This document shows, piece by piece, positions 55,306 through 64,000 of a DNA stretch of 64,000 bases. Source of the stretch: an uncultured Alphaproteobacteria bacterium (GTDB taxonomy: Bacteria; Pseudomonadota; Alphaproteobacteria; Methylaequorales; Methylaequoraceae); assembly GCA_902536655.1 (NCBI GenBank), contig CACAYF010000007.1, forward strand, positions 1 to 64,000, read 5' to 3'. The number at the start of each line of letters is the position of its first letter. Position 1 is the first letter of the stretch. Below the pieces are notes generated by a model that saw nothing but the letters and a program-made list of their open reading frames with translations, had not been told where the DNA came from and did not search any database. Made by a program: the position numbers and the translations under genes.

Positions 55306-56342
55306 TTTATAGGTATTAAAACAGAATATTCTAAGTCTAGAACAATATTATCAGGAAGATTTTTTTTGTCTGGAAAATTCATTTGTGAATCGTTTTTTGA
55401 CGCTAAAGTTCTTATCATCATCGCACCCACACTATCATGAATTATTTCTTTTTTTAGAATTTTTGACCATGCGTATATTGTATCACCAGCAAAGGTCGGA
55501 GCAGAATGTTTGCCTGAATGAATTGCTGCTAACTTAAAAGTATTTGCAAGACCATTACAACTTATAGCTCTAGCTAGAGAGATTATATAACCACCATATA
55601 TGATTCTCTTTCCAAATCTTCCAGATTTTTCAATATGTTGATTGAAATGAACTCTAGCATTATTTTGATAAAGACGAGTAGCCATTTGATGTTCTGCTTC
55701 TTCAATTGTTTGACCGTCCAAATGGTGAATTTCTTCTTCCTCCGCATAATCATTAAAATAACAATCACTTCCAGACACAGACGATGACCAATTATCAATG
55801 TTAAAATCTTCAATTAGATTAAAATCTTTGGTTTTAACTTTCTCTGGTAGATCGGGTATAGTATTTTGGAATGATTTTATCATACCCTCATCTCTTTTCC
55901 TCATCATTAACCATCTATAATAAGTTAAAACAATTTCATTGTTTTGATTTTTACCTTCTGATTTAACGTACACTGTACCAGTTTTTCCATTGGAGTTCTC
56001 TTTCAATCCAATAATTTTTGAACATGCATTTAATGTGTCCCCCACAAATGCAGGTTTATGAAATTTAACACCAGCGTAACCTAAATTTGCTATCGCATTC
56101 AGAGACAAATCAGGAACTGTTCTTCCAAAAACCATATGAAACAATAAAATATCGTCTATTGGAATTTTTTTAAGTCCTAATTTTCTTGAAAATTCAGCTG
56201 AATAATTTAATGGAAATCTGCTACCAGTCGTACTGAGGTAAATCGAAACATCACCATCAGTAATTGTTCGGGGTACGCTGTGATTAATTTCTTCATTCAA
56301 TTTGTAATCTTCAAAATATCTACTTTTAAAATTTTTTTTCAT
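55302..56342 (-). CDS. mch: Mesaconyl-CoA hydratase (double MaoC)
   Basis: Hydrates mesaconyl-C1-CoA to erythro-beta-methylmalyl-CoA in the ethylmalonyl-CoA pathway. It has two hot-dog/MaoC-like halves in 346 aa, the length of Mch. The N-terminal YFEDYKLNEEINHSVPRTITDGDVSIY and YAGVKFHKPAFVGDTL match Mch-type proteins; the second half holds HFNQHIEKSGRFGKRIIYGGYIISLA and AGDTIYAWSKI. Generic MaoC dehydratase is the alternative, but ccr, mcd and ecm in the same window make Mch the natural reading. Malyl-CoA lyase, often nearby in relatives, is not seen. It sits 2 bp after asd and overlaps sdhC. Confidence 0.87.
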   Translation of the reverse strand: MKKNFKSRYFEDYKLNEEINHSVPRTITDGDVSIYLSTTGSRFPLNYSAEFSRKLGLKKIPIDDILLFHMVFGRTVPDLSLNAIANLGYAGVKFHKPAFVGDTLNACSKIIGLKENSNGKTGTVYVKSEGKNQNNEIVLTYYRWLMMRKRDEGMIKSFQNTIPDLPEKVKTKDFNLIEDFNIDNWSSSVSGSDCYFNDYAEEEEIHHLDGQTIEEAEHQMATRLYQNNARVHFNQHIEKSGRFGKRIIYGGYIISLARAISCNGLANTFKLAAIHSGKHSAPTFAGDTIYAWSKILKKEIIHDSVGAMMIRTLASKNDSQMNFPDKKNLPDNIVLDLEYSVLIPIK

Positions 56343-56344
56343 GT

Positions 56345-57358
56345 CTATTTGATTTTATTTTTTATAATTAACTCTGCAATTTGCACTGTATTCAAAGCAG
56401 CCCCTTTACGTAAATTGTCTGCAACAACCCATAAACCAATGGTTTTTTTATTTGCTCCTAATCTTAATCTGCTGATAAATACATCATCCTCTCCAGCTGA
56501 TTCGTCAGGTGTTACGTATCCACCGTCTATTTTTTTGTCAACAATTGATAAACCAGGGAATTTTTTTATATTAGAAATAAGTTTTTTTAGATCAATTACT
56601 TTTTCTGTTTCCAAGTAAATAGCTTCAGCATGACCAACAAAAACTGGAACTCTCACGCAGGTTGCAAAAATTTCAAACTTATCTTTAAAAATTTTTTTTG
56701 TTTCCTCTATCATTTTTTTTTCTTCCTTTGTTGATCCATCCTCTAAAAAATCATCGATATGTGGAATTAAATTAAATGCAATTTTTTTGGTGAAATTTTT
56801 GGCAACAAGTGGTTTATTTTTATATACATCTAAAGTTTGGTGAAAAAGCTCATCCATTGCAGATTTTCCTGCTCCAGAGGTAGACTGATATGTTGCAACA
56901 ATAATTTTTTTTATTTTAAAAAGATCATGTATTGGCTTGAGAGCCATAACCATCTGAATCGTTGAACAATTTGGGTTGGAAACAATTTTTTTTTTTAAGT
57001 CAAATATATCCTTTGGGTTTACTTCTGGAACGATCAAAGGCACACCTTTTTTCATTCTAAAATAGGACGTGTTATCGATAACAATAGCACCATCTCTGGC
57101 CGCTTTAGGCACAAATTTTTCCGAAATTTTGGAACCAGGGGATGATAAAACTAATTCGGTTTCTTTAAAATTAAATTTGTCGAGCGACTGAACCTCTATT
57201 TCTTTTTCATTTCCGTATGATATTTTTAATCCCTCAGATTTTGACGATGCAACTGCATAAATTTTATTAATTGGGAAGTTTCTGTCATCAAGAATATTTA
57301 ATATTTCTCTCCCAACATTTCCCGTTGCACCAACAACTGCAACATTATATTTTTTCAT
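56345..57358 (-). CDS. asd: Aspartate-semialdehyde dehydrogenase
   Basis: NADPH enzyme at the branch to lysine, methionine and threonine. It has the Rossmann motif [12 protein letters not shown], the active-site Cys in [24 protein letters not shown], and the catalytic His in [13 protein letters not shown]. At 337 aa it is normal. It overlaps leuB by 4 nt. Products are used by LysA and MetX encoded earlier in the window. An 11-A run (coding strand, 56996-56986) lies just ahead of the Cys motif. Confidence 0.95.
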   Translation of the reverse strand: MKKYNVAVVGATGNVGREILNILDDRNFPINKIYAVASSKSEGLKISYGNEKEIEVQSLDKFNFKETELVLSSPGSKISEKFVPKAARDGAIVIDNTSYFRMKKGVPLIVPEVNPKDIFDLKKKIVSNPNCSTIQMVMALKPIHDLFKIKKIIVATYQSTSGAGKSAMDELFHQTLDVYKNKPLVAKNFTKKIAFNLIPHIDDFLEDGSTKEEKKMIEETKKIFKDKFEIFATCVRVPVFVGHAEAIYLETEKVIDLKKLISNIKKFPGLSIVDKKIDGGYVTPDESAGEDDVFISRLRLGANKKTIGLWVVADNLRKGAALNTVQIAELIIKNKIK

Positions 57359-58455
57359 TCTTTTATTTCCTCCAAGACTTTATCTCCCATTTCGTTAGTT
57401 GATAAAAGAATCTTATTATCACTGTATATATCTTTTGTTCGAAATCCTTTTTCTAAAACTGATCTAACTGCATCATTAATCTTTTCTGCAATGACTTTAT
57501 TATCAAATGAGTATTTAAACATCATCCCAACACTTAGAATCATTGCCAAAGGATTAGATATGCCTTTTCCTGAAATATCAGGTGCCGAGCCGTGAACTGG
57601 CTCATACATTGCTTTTTTTTGGCCCTTCGAATTGATGCCAATCGAAGCTGACGGCAACATGCCTAGAGATCCTGTAAGCATGGATGCGCAATCTGAGAGT
57701 ATGTCCCCAAACATGTTGGTTGTAACAATTACATCAAATTGTTTTGGGTTTCTTACTAACTGCATTGAGGCATTATCTACGTACATATGCGAAAGTTCAA
57801 CTTCGGGATATTTTTTGGAAGTTTCTATCATCACTTCCCTCCATAATTCAGTTGATTCCAGAACATTTGCTTTATCAACAGAACATAATTTTTTTGATCT
57901 AGACATGGCTGTTTCAAAAGCTACCTCTGCTATTCTCTCAATTTCTTTACTAGTGTATACAAGCGTATTATATCCCTTGTAGTTTTTATCATTAATTTTT
58001 TCAATTCCTCTTGGTTCTCCAAAATATATGCCGCTTGTCAATTCTCTTATAATTAAAATGTCTAAATCTTTAATTACTTCTGGTTTTAAACTCGATGAAT
58101 GAATGAGAGGTTCGAATACAATTGCAGGCCTATAATTTGCAAATAAATCTAATTCTTTTCTGATTTTCAGAAGACCTCTTTCAGGTCTTTTCTCAAAATC
58201 CATATTTTCCCATTTTGGTCCTCCAACTGCTCCCAATAAAATAGCATCAGATTGTTTTAGTCTTTTTAATGTTTCATCTGACAAAGGAGTTCCGTATTTA
58301 TCAATTGATGCACCACCAACATATTCTTCAACTAAATTTATATTTAAAGTTCCGCTGCTAGAAATCCAATCAATAAGTTTTCTTGCTTCTTTTGCAATTT
58401 CATTTCCGATTCCATCACCTGGAAGAATAGAAATATTATAAGATTCCGTTTGCAT
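57355..58455 (-). CDS. leuB: 3-isopropylmalate dehydrogenase
   Basis: NAD-dependent oxidative decarboxylase of leucine synthesis. [11 protein letters not shown] opens the protein, [21 protein letters not shown] holds the substrate arginines, GEPRG and [27 protein letters not shown] the metal site, and [18 protein letters not shown] the NAD site. Length 366 aa. It follows leuD by 25 bp in leuC-leuD-leuB-asd. Confidence 0.97.
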   Translation of the reverse strand: MQTESYNISILPGDGIGNEIAKEARKLIDWISSSGTLNINLVEEYVGGASIDKYGTPLSDETLKRLKQSDAILLGAVGGPKWENMDFEKRPERGLLKIRKELDLFANYRPAIVFEPLIHSSSLKPEVIKDLDILIIRELTSGIYFGEPRGIEKINDKNYKGYNTLVYTSKEIERIAEVAFETAMSRSKKLCSVDKANVLESTELWREVMIETSKKYPEVELSHMYVDNASMQLVRNPKQFDVIVTTNMFGDILSDCASMLTGSLGMLPSASIGINSKGQKKAMYEPVHGSAPDISGKGISNPLAMILSVGMMFKYSFDNKVIAEKINDAVRSVLEKGFRTKDIYSDNKILLSTNEMGDKVLEEIKE

Positions 58456-58480
58456 TTTATTTAAGAATTTTTTTTTAAGA

Positions 58481-59086
58481 TCAAATCATTAACCATGATC
58501 TGGATTTGTTGAGTTTCAGTTCATAATCGTCAATTTTTTCAGATTTTTTTAAAGTAAGCGCAATGTCGTCTAAACCCTCTAAAAGACATTTTTTTCTAAA
58601 AGGGTCTATATCAAAATTGATGTTGATTTCGCTACCACACGAAATTACTTGTTTTGGCAAATCAACGGTGATTAAATTTTTATTCTCTGCTTGTTTAATT
58701 AAAATATCATTTTCAGAATTATTTACTTTTATAGGCAAAATTCCATTTTTAAAGCAATTATTAAAGAAAATATCTGCGAAACTAGGGGCTATTATACATC
58801 TAAAACCAAAATCTAATAATGACCAAGGTGCATGCTCTCTACTACTCCCACAACCAAAATTATCTCCAGTAATTAGTATTCTGGCATTTTTATAAAACTC
58901 CCAATTAAGTACAAAATCATTTTTTAAATTACCATTGATGTCATACCTGAGTTCATGAAATAGATTTTTACCTAAACCTGATCTTTTGATAGTTTTGAGA
59001 AACTGTTTTGGAATAATCATATCTGTATCAACATTAATCATTGGAAGTGGGGCCGCAATTGCCTTTATTTTGTCAAATTTCTTCAC
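58481..59086 (-). CDS. leuD: 3-isopropylmalate dehydratase small subunit
   Basis: Swivelling-domain subunit of isopropylmalate isomerase. [16 protein letters not shown] at the start and the active-site stretch [21 protein letters not shown] are diagnostic, with [17 protein letters not shown] after it. It is 201 aa, the normal length for the LeuD of proteobacteria. Its ATG overlaps the leuC stop by 1 nt. Confidence 0.96.
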   Translation of the reverse strand: MKKFDKIKAIAAPLPMINVDTDMIIPKQFLKTIKRSGLGKNLFHELRYDINGNLKNDFVLNWEFYKNARILITGDNFGCGSSREHAPWSLLDFGFRCIIAPSFADIFFNNCFKNGILPIKVNNSENDILIKQAENKNLITVDLPKQVISCGSEININFDIDPFRKKCLLEGLDDIALTLKKSEKIDDYELKLNKSRSWLMI

Positions 59087-60480
59087 TATATATCTTCTAC
59101 CAAGCTCAACCTACCCTTGAGAGCTGTGGCAGCTGCTATCGCCGGACTAACGAGATGAGTTCTGCCCTCTCTACCTTGCCTTCCTTCAAAATTTCTATTT
59201 GACGTTGAAGCACACCTCTCTTTTGGTTTAAGTTGATCGGGATTCATAGCAAGACACATCGAACACCCCGGTTCCCTCCAGTCAAAGCCAGCGTCTATAA
59301 GGATTTTATCGATTCCTTCTTGTTCTGCTTGTTGTTTAACAAGTCCAGAGCCAGGAACAATCATAGAGTTAACAATTACTTTTTTACCTTTAACAACTTT
59401 AGCAACTTCTCTTAGATCCTCTATTCTTCCATTGGTACACGATCCTATAAACACCCTGTCAATTTCAATGTCTTTAATCTTTTGATTAGGCGTTAACCCC
59501 ATGTAATCTAACGATCTTTGCACGGCACCTCTTTTTTTAGAATCTGAAATTTTTTTTGGGTCTGGAGTTTTACCGTTTATCGAAACGACATCCTGTGGAC
59601 TGGTTCCCCAAGTAACTTGAGGTTCTATAGAACTTGCTCTAATTTTTACTTCTTTGTCATAAATTGCATCCGGTTCTGATGTGAGACTTTTCCAATATTT
59701 GACTGCTTTCGTCCAATTCTCTGTTTTAGGAGCGTATGGTCTACCTTTAATATATTCAAATGTTTTCTCATCCGGCGCAATTAAACCAGCTCTCGCCCCA
59801 GCCTCAATGCTCATATTACAAATAGTCATTCTGCCTTCCATTGTGAGTTTTGAAATGGCTTCGCCAGAATATTCAATTACAAAACCTGTCCCGCCAGCAG
59901 TCCCAATTTCTCCAATTATTTTCAAAATGATATCCTTGGAAGTAATGCTTGGGCTCACATTTCCGGTAACGCTGATTCTCATATTTTTTGCTGGTTTTTG
60001 GATCAATGTTTGAGTTGCTAAAACGTGTTCAACTTCGCTGGTTCCAATACCGAATGCCAGAGCCCCAAATGCCCCATGCGTTGCAGTATGACTGTCACCA
60101 CAAACAATAGTCATGCCAGGTTGCGTTATTCCTTGTTCGGGACCGACTATATGAACGATTCCTTGTCGCTTATCCATTAAAGGAAAAAGGTTTACTTTGA
60201 ATTCTTGACAGTTTTTCTCTAAGGTTTCTACTTGAATTCTACTTTCTCTGTTCTCTATACCTTTGGATCTATCACTTGTAGGCACATTATGATCAGCAAC
60301 AGCAAAGGTATGACTGGGTTTTCTTACAACTCTGCCAGTATTTCTTAGTCCCTCGAAGGCTTGCGGGCTAGTTACCTCATGAACAAGATGTCTGTCAATA
60401 TAAATGAGGCATGTTCCGTCATCTTGTTTTTCAACTAAATGACTATCCCAAATTTTATCAAATAAAGTTTTAGGTTTCAT
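59086..60480 (-). CDS. leuC: 3-isopropylmalate dehydratase large subunit
   Basis: Aconitase-family [4Fe-4S] subunit of isopropylmalate isomerase. [21 protein letters not shown], the cluster cysteines in [12 protein letters not shown] and [13 protein letters not shown], and the C-terminal [21 protein letters not shown] are all present. The 464-aa length is standard. It begins 37 bp after rplS on the same strand; the short gap shows no hairpin terminator, so the leucine genes may partly be read from the ribosomal operon. Confidence 0.97.
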   Translation of the reverse strand: MKPKTLFDKIWDSHLVEKQDDGTCLIYIDRHLVHEVTSPQAFEGLRNTGRVVRKPSHTFAVADHNVPTSDRSKGIENRESRIQVETLEKNCQEFKVNLFPLMDKRQGIVHIVGPEQGITQPGMTIVCGDSHTATHGAFGALAFGIGTSEVEHVLATQTLIQKPAKNMRISVTGNVSPSITSKDIILKIIGEIGTAGGTGFVIEYSGEAISKLTMEGRMTICNMSIEAGARAGLIAPDEKTFEYIKGRPYAPKTENWTKAVKYWKSLTSEPDAIYDKEVKIRASSIEPQVTWGTSPQDVVSINGKTPDPKKISDSKKRGAVQRSLDYMGLTPNQKIKDIEIDRVFIGSCTNGRIEDLREVAKVVKGKKVIVNSMIVPGSGLVKQQAEQEGIDKILIDAGFDWREPGCSMCLAMNPDQLKPKERCASTSNRNFEGRQGREGRTHLVSPAIAAATALKGRLSLVEDI

Positions 60481-60517
60481 ACAATAAATATATAACCCAT
60501 AAAAAGTCTAAAAAGTA

Positions 60518-61033
60518 TTAATTTTTTTCATCAACTTTTTCTTTTTCTTCTAAAGAAATATTGGAGTCAGTAACAATATCCTTAGTTGTCTTGTTATCAT
60601 CTGATACTTTATTTAAGTTAGCTTGTTTAGGAGAGGTATTATTATTTTTATCTAACTCTTTATCAATTGGAGTTGCAATGTTTTTTTCAGCTATCCTAGC
60701 TGATTTACCACTTCTTTTTCTAAGATAGTAAAGTTTTGACCTTCTTACACTACCAACTTTCACAACTTCAATTTTATTTATTTGGGGGGAAAATAGAGGA
60801 AGTATTCTCTCAATACCTTCACCATAAGATATTTTCCTTACCGTGAATGAAGAATTTAGACCCGCGTTTTTCTTGGAAATACAAACACCCTCGAAAACTT
60901 GAATTCTTTCCTTTTCGCCCTCTTTAATCTTCAAGTGAACTTTAATTGTATCACCAGAGCTAAATTTTGGTAATTTATTGTCAGAATGTAATTCTTTTAA
61001 GTGTCCTTTTTCAAATTTTTCAAGTGTATTCAT
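60518..61033 (-). CDS. rplS: Ribosomal protein L19 with acidic/polar C-terminal extension
   Basis: Large-subunit protein at the 30S-50S interface. [28 protein letters not shown] and [23 protein letters not shown] with [18 protein letters not shown] define the complete L19 core (about residues 1-115). About 55 further residues rich in Asn, Lys, Asp and Glu, ending [10 protein letters not shown], extend beyond the family length and look disordered. The gene overlaps trmD by 4 nt in the conserved rpsP-rimM-trmD-rplS order. Confidence 0.95.
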   Translation of the reverse strand: MNTLEKFEKGHLKELHSDNKLPKFSSGDTIKVHLKIKEGEKERIQVFEGVCISKKNAGLNSSFTVRKISYGEGIERILPLFSPQINKIEVVKVGSVRRSKLYYLRKRSGKSARIAEKNIATPIDKELDKNNNTSPKQANLNKVSDDNKTTKDIVTDSNISLEEKEKVDEKN

Positions 61034-61737
61034 TTTCCCCCCTTATTCTTCTTACAGTATAGCTTGTACAAATCTGGTCTCACATTTTTAGTTTTTTCGA
61101 TTGATTTTTTCAACCTCCAATCTGAAATTTTTTTATGGTTTCCACTAAGAAGAACATCTGGAACATTAAGACCTTTCCAATTGCTTGGTTTGGTATACTG
61201 TGGATATTCCAATAAATGGTTTTGAAAACTTTCAAATTTTAAACTATTTTTATTACCTAATACTTCAGGAATTAATCTTACGCAAGTATCAATTAAAATA
61301 ATTGTAGGAATTTCTCCCCCAGATAGAATAAAATCACCGATTGAATATTCTTCTATGGCATTATGTTTTATAAATCTCTCATCAATTCCCTCATATCTTC
61401 CGCATATAATTATTAATTCATCAAACGTAACTAATTTATTGACTACGTTAGTGTTTACTGTTTGACCTCCTGGAGATAAAAATATAATTTTTTTCTTTTC
61501 AATATTATCTTTTGTCGCATAATCCAAAGCATTTTGCATAACATCAGGTTTAATTATCATTCCCGCTCCTCCGCCGAACGGCTTTTCGTCTACAGAATTT
61601 GATTTATTATCTGAAAAATCTCTGATATTTATAACCTCGAGCTCAAATAACTTTTTAGATAATGCTTTTCCTGAAATCGAGTGAGCTAATGGCCCAGGAA
61701 ACATTTCAGGAAATAAAGTAAGAATCTTAAATTTCAT
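61030..61737 (-). CDS. trmD: tRNA (guanine37-N1)-methyltransferase TrmD
   Basis: SPOUT methyltransferase making m1G37, which prevents frameshifting. [18 protein letters not shown] at the start, [13 protein letters not shown], the knot residues [20 protein letters not shown] and [12 protein letters not shown], and the C-terminal [13 protein letters not shown] are all typical. Length 235 aa. The start overlaps the end of rimM by 11 bp and the stop overlaps rplS, giving tight translational coupling. Confidence 0.97.
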   Translation of the reverse strand: MKFKILTLFPEMFPGPLAHSISGKALSKKLFELEVINIRDFSDNKSNSVDEKPFGGGAGMIIKPDVMQNALDYATKDNIEKKKIIFLSPGGQTVNTNVVNKLVTFDELIIICGRYEGIDERFIKHNAIEEYSIGDFILSGGEIPTIILIDTCVRLIPEVLGNKNSLKFESFQNHLLEYPQYTKPSNWKGLNVPDVLLSGNHKKISDWRLKKSIEKTKNVRPDLYKLYCKKNKGGK

Positions 61738-62221
61738 AATAAGACGGATTTAGAAAAAGGAGTTTTTTTTTAATATCAATTTCTTCAATATGATCATCGT
61801 TGAATGGTACTAATATTTCCTTTTTTTTATCTAATATTTCTAAATAATCCCCAGCTCCATGGTTTTTAACGTTCATAACAACACCTACCTTTTTTTCTTT
61901 AATATATGCTTTCATATGCATTAGATCATTGTAATAAAATTTTTTTTTATCAAGTTTTGGTAATTCAATTCTATCTATAAAAATCATTCTTCCAGAGTAT
62001 TTCTTAGCCTCTTCTGGATTACTGACAGAATTAATTTTACATAAAATCTTATTTGATTTAACTACAAAACTAGCAATAATTTTTTCTTTTCCATCAACAT
62101 AAAAATTTTTATAGTTAACAATATCTTTTTTCACTGTTAAGTAGCTATGAATGATTATTGCTCCGTTAACGCCATAAGTTTTACCAAATCTTGCAACAAT
62201 TATTTTTGACTTTGAGGTGAT
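61727..62221 (-). CDS. rimM: 16S rRNA processing protein RimM, non-canonical start
   Basis: Assists 30S head maturation with S19. The ORF track begins at GTG 62134, giving 135 aa and cutting off the N-terminal domain. Upstream in the same frame, without a stop, I read IIVARFGKTYGVNGAIIIHSY, the conserved RimM N-terminus, back to a TAG at 62242-62240. No ATG, GTG or TTG exists in that interval; the candidates are ATC 62221 (AGGA 9 nt upstream), ATA 62203 or ATT 62200. Using ATC gives 164 aa, the family length. The C-terminal PRC-like part has GVVMNVKNHGAGDYLEI and VPFNDDHI. A single-base sequence error is the alternative. Confidence 0.8.
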   Translation of the reverse strand: MTSKSKIIVARFGKTYGVNGAIIIHSYLTVKKDIVNYKNFYVDGKEKIIASFVVKSNKILCKINSVSNPEEAKKYSGRMIFIDRIELPKLDKKKFYYNDLMHMKAYIKEKKVGVVMNVKNHGAGDYLEILDKKKEILVPFNDDHIEEIDIKKKLLFLNPSYYEI

Positions 62222-62280
62222 GACTTGTGTTCCTAGATTCTATTTTTATTAATAACTAAAATTAAACTTACATTTAATGG

Positions 62281-62877
62281 CTATTTTGTGTCATTAGGTT
62301 TGTCTCCGGCATTTTCCGTTTTTTTTTCTTCAGAAGCATTTGGTTGTGGATCAGCAGGTTGTGCTGCTGCTTCTGGTTTTTTTTCTTCAGGAGCACTTGG
62401 TTGTGGATCAGCGGGTTGTGCTGCTGCTTCTGGTTTTTTTTCTTCAGGAGCACTTGGTTGTGGGTCAGCGGGTTGTGCTGCTGCCTCGTCTTTTGTAACT
62501 GAAGTTTCTTCAACTGCATTTTTTACTTCTTGTTTTGATTTAAGTTTTTCTTCTTTTGCCTTTAATTTTTCAAGTGTTTTCTTTTTTGGTTTGTCTTGTT
62601 TAGTTTGTTTCGGAATTGAAGGTTTTTTTGCTAATCCTTCGTTGGCTAAAAACTTTGTTACTCTATCTGTAGGTTTGGCACCCACAGAAAGCCAATATTT
62701 TATTCTTTCAATATTTAAACTTATTCTTTCAGGGTCGTTCTTTTGTTTCATTGGGTTGTATGTTCCTAGTCTTTCAAGATATCTTCCGTCTCTCGGCGAT
62801 CTTATATCTGCAGCAACAATTCTGTAATAGGGTCTTTTTTTTGAACCACCTCTTGATAATCTTAGTGAAACTGACAT
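62281..62877 (-). CDS. rpsP: Ribosomal protein S16 with repetitive C-terminal extension
   Basis: Small-subunit assembly protein. [39 protein letters not shown] and [17 protein letters not shown] form the complete S16 core (about residues 1-85). The extension of more than 110 residues has a Lys-rich coiled-coil-like part and then nearly three copies of the 19-residue unit [19 protein letters not shown], encoded by a 57-bp tandem repeat. Other alphaproteobacterial S16 proteins also have Ala/Pro/Glu tails, but the repeat is unusually regular and more GC-rich than its surroundings. A strong AGGAG lies just before ATG. Confidence 0.95.
   Translation of the reverse strand: MSVSLRLSRGGSKKRPYYRIVAADIRSPRDGRYLERLGTYNPMKQKNDPERISLNIERIKYWLSVGAKPTDRVTKFLANEGLAKKPSIPKQTKQDKPKKKTLEKLKAKEEKLKSKQEVKNAVEETSVTKDEAAAQPADPQPSAPEEKKPEAAAQPADPQPSAPEEKKPEAAAQPADPQPNASEEKKTENAGDKPNDTK
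62328..62486 (-). repeat. 57-bp tandem repeat inside rpsP
   Basis: About 2.8 copies with unit starts at 62328, 62385 and 62442 on the plus strand. Copies two and three are almost identical and copy one differs at a few positions. Since 57 is a multiple of three, gain or loss of a unit keeps the rpsP frame. Confidence 0.9.
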
Positions 62878-62889
62878 TAATTCTCCTTT

Positions 62890-64000
62890 CTATTGTATTG
62901 GTTTATTTTTGTTAATTAAGCTTTGAATGTCGCCAAATTGACCACTATTCATAATACTATCCATGTTTTTATTTTTTCCCATTTTTTTCATCATTTGACT
63001 CATTTTTTTAAATTGTTTAAGCAATTTATTAATATCTTGAACATTGGTGCCGGATCCTTTTGAGATCCTCATTTTTCTTGAGGCTTTTACTAACTCTGGG
63101 TGTATTCTCTCTCTAGGAGTCATAGAATTAATAATCGCTTTTTGTTTTTTAAAAACATCATTATTTTCCATTTTTTCTTCCATCTTTTCTTTTAGTCCAG
63201 AGAGACCTGGTAAGTATTTTAACACACTCTGAATTCCTCCCATTTTAGTCAATTGATCAAGTTGTTTTGAATAGTCGAGTAAAGTAAATCTTCCTTTCAG
63301 AAATTTTTGTTGCATTTGTTTGGCTTCCTGTTCATCTATTTCTTCGGAAGCTTTTTCAACCAAAGTGACCACATCTCCCATTCCTAAAATTCTGTTTGCT
63401 ATTCTATCTGGATGAAATATTTCTATGTCGTCTATTTTTTCTCCAGTACCCATAAATTTGATTGGTTTTTGAGTAACATGTCTCATTGAAAGTGCAGCAC
63501 CGCCCCTCGAATCACCATCAATTCTTGTTAAGATTATTCCAGTTAAATTTACTTGCTCTGAAAAGTTTTTTGCCGTGTTAACTGCATCTTGCCCCGTCAT
63601 AGAATCAGAAACCAATAATATTTCAGAAAAATTGAATTTTTCTGAAATTTCTTTTACTTCATTCATCATTTCAATGTCTATGTGATTTCTTCCAGCGCTA
63701 TCTAGAATTAAAATGTCAAAGTTGGATTTTTTTGCAGATTCAAAAGCAATTTGAGCTATTTGTAATGGTGACTTATTTTCTTGAGTTTCTAATGTTGCAA
63801 TGTCGTTATCTGCTCCAAGTTTTATAAGTTGCTCTTGTGCAGCTGGCCTATATGTATCAAGAGATGCCATCATTATTTTTTTATTATTGTTTTTAGTTAT
63901 CCATTTTGCAAGCTTAGCAGACGTTGTTGTTTTTCCCGAGCCTTGAAGACCAACCATTAGAAAGAGCACTGGAGTTTTAGCGTTTAGTTTTAAACTATCG
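62890..64000 (-). CDS. ffh: Signal recognition particle protein Ffh (5' end outside window)
   Basis: GTPase of the SRP, which targets nascent membrane proteins to the FtsY receptor together with 4.5S RNA. The frame stays open to the window edge; the GTG at 63969 in the ORF track is internal, since the sequence before it reads LKLNAKTPV and joins FLMVGLQGSGKTTTSAKLA, the G1 region. DTYRPAAQEQL, LDSAGR, the G4-equivalent TRIDGDSRGGAALS and the Met-rich M domain with RISKGSGTNVQDINKLL follow. About 370 of roughly 450 residues are here; the N domain is missing. rpsP follows after 12 bp. Confidence 0.96.
   Translation of the reverse strand, partial: DSLKLNAKTPVLFLMVGLQGSGKTTTSAKLAKWITKNNNKKIMMASLDTYRPAAQEQLIKLGADNDIATLETQENKSPLQIAQIAFESAKKSNFDILILDSAGRNHIDIEMMNEVKEISEKFNFSEILLVSDSMTGQDAVNTAKNFSEQVNLTGIILTRIDGDSRGGAALSMRHVTQKPIKFMGTGEKIDDIEIFHPDRIANRILGMGDVVTLVEKASEEIDEQEAKQMQQKFLKGRFTLLDYSKQLDQLTKMGGIQSVLKYLPGLSGLKEKMEEKMENNDVFKKQKAIINSMTPRERIHPELVKASRKMRISKGSGTNVQDINKLLKQFKKMSQMMKKMGKNKNMDSIMNSGQFGDIQSLINKNKPIQ

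Noticed and set aside
62132-62134. GTG 62134 as the rimM start
   Set aside because: It removes about 30 residues that clearly match the RimM N-terminus and are encoded in frame just upstream.
62328-62486. Direct repeats that might suggest a CRISPR array
   Set aside because: Units are head-to-tail without spacers, 57 bp long, and encode an in-frame protein repeat.
62288-62827. 179-aa plus-strand ORF rich in Gly, Cys, Ala and Ser
   Set aside because: It is the exact antisense of rpsP and its tandem repeat; the composition mirrors the Ala/Pro/Glu repeat and no ribosome site or family is visible.

Overview
This is an AT-rich (roughly 30% G+C by eye), very densely packed chromosomal segment of an alphaproteobacterium, most likely a free-living, genome-streamlined, probably marine one. 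The placement rests on gene order, not on a search: an F1-only atpHAGDC operon downstream of priA, argH-small lipoprotein-lysA, DUF484-xerC, ftsE-ftsX-ydcF-plsC, tyrA-hisC divergent from metX-metW, dsbB-coq7, and sucCD-mdh...zapE-sdhBADC are all alphaproteobacterial arrangements. I see no rRNA, tRNA, CRISPR array, insertion sequence, prophage or integrase other than the housekeeping XerC.

Layout. 1-5.8 kb: a cell-envelope patch (GDPD-like phosphodiesterase, phosphoethanolamine-transferase-like enzyme, DedA/YqaA-like protein, FkbM methyltransferase) with the only two sizeable non-coding gaps, then dsbB-coq7 and an HNH protein. 5.8-14.8 kb: an esterase, a Nudix protein and an ethylmalonyl-CoA pathway block: ecm divergent from ccr-mcd-HIG1-like protein-cobalamin adenosyltransferase-etfB-etfA. 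14.8-25.4 kb: tlpA-like thioredoxin, argH-lipoprotein-lysA, ftsEX-ydcF-plsC, tyrA-hisC, metX-metW-gloB. 25.4-27.3 kb: phaA-phaB. 27.4-37.1 kb: rplU-rpmA-obgE-proB-proA-nadD-rsfS-rlmH-gpmI-envC-ctpA-rppH. 37.1-45.6 kb: atpHAGDC, priA, DUF484-xerC. 45.6-64 kb: one co-directional minus-strand run from ffh (cut by the window end) through rpsP-rimM-trmD-rplS-leuCDB-asd-mch-sdhCDAB-zapE-nadAC-mdh-sucCD to an ACT-domain regulator.

How the genes work together. PhaA and PhaB make 3-hydroxybutyryl-CoA from acetyl-CoA. Ccr, Ecm and Mcd carry crotonyl-CoA to mesaconyl-CoA; the adenosyltransferase supplies the Ecm cofactor and EtfAB accepts Mcd electrons. Mch hydrates mesaconyl-CoA, and its gene overlaps sdhC by 4 bp, ahead of SDH, MDH and succinyl-CoA synthetase, which process the products. 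Malyl-CoA lyase, the epimerase, crotonase and the MeaB chaperone are not in the window. FtsE, FtsX and an EnvC-type activator form a septal peptidoglycan-splitting control set.

Most noteworthy observations: an FtsE whose catalytic Walker B Glu, H-loop His and signature Gly-Gly are all replaced; a rimM gene whose conserved N-terminus is encoded but has no ATG/GTG/TTG start; interlocked divergent hisC/metX promoters; near-universal overlap or abutment of convergent gene ends, two of them through a shared TTAA; low-complexity tails on S16, L19 and L21, with a 57-bp tandem repeat in S16; and 11-14 nt A-runs inside essential genes.
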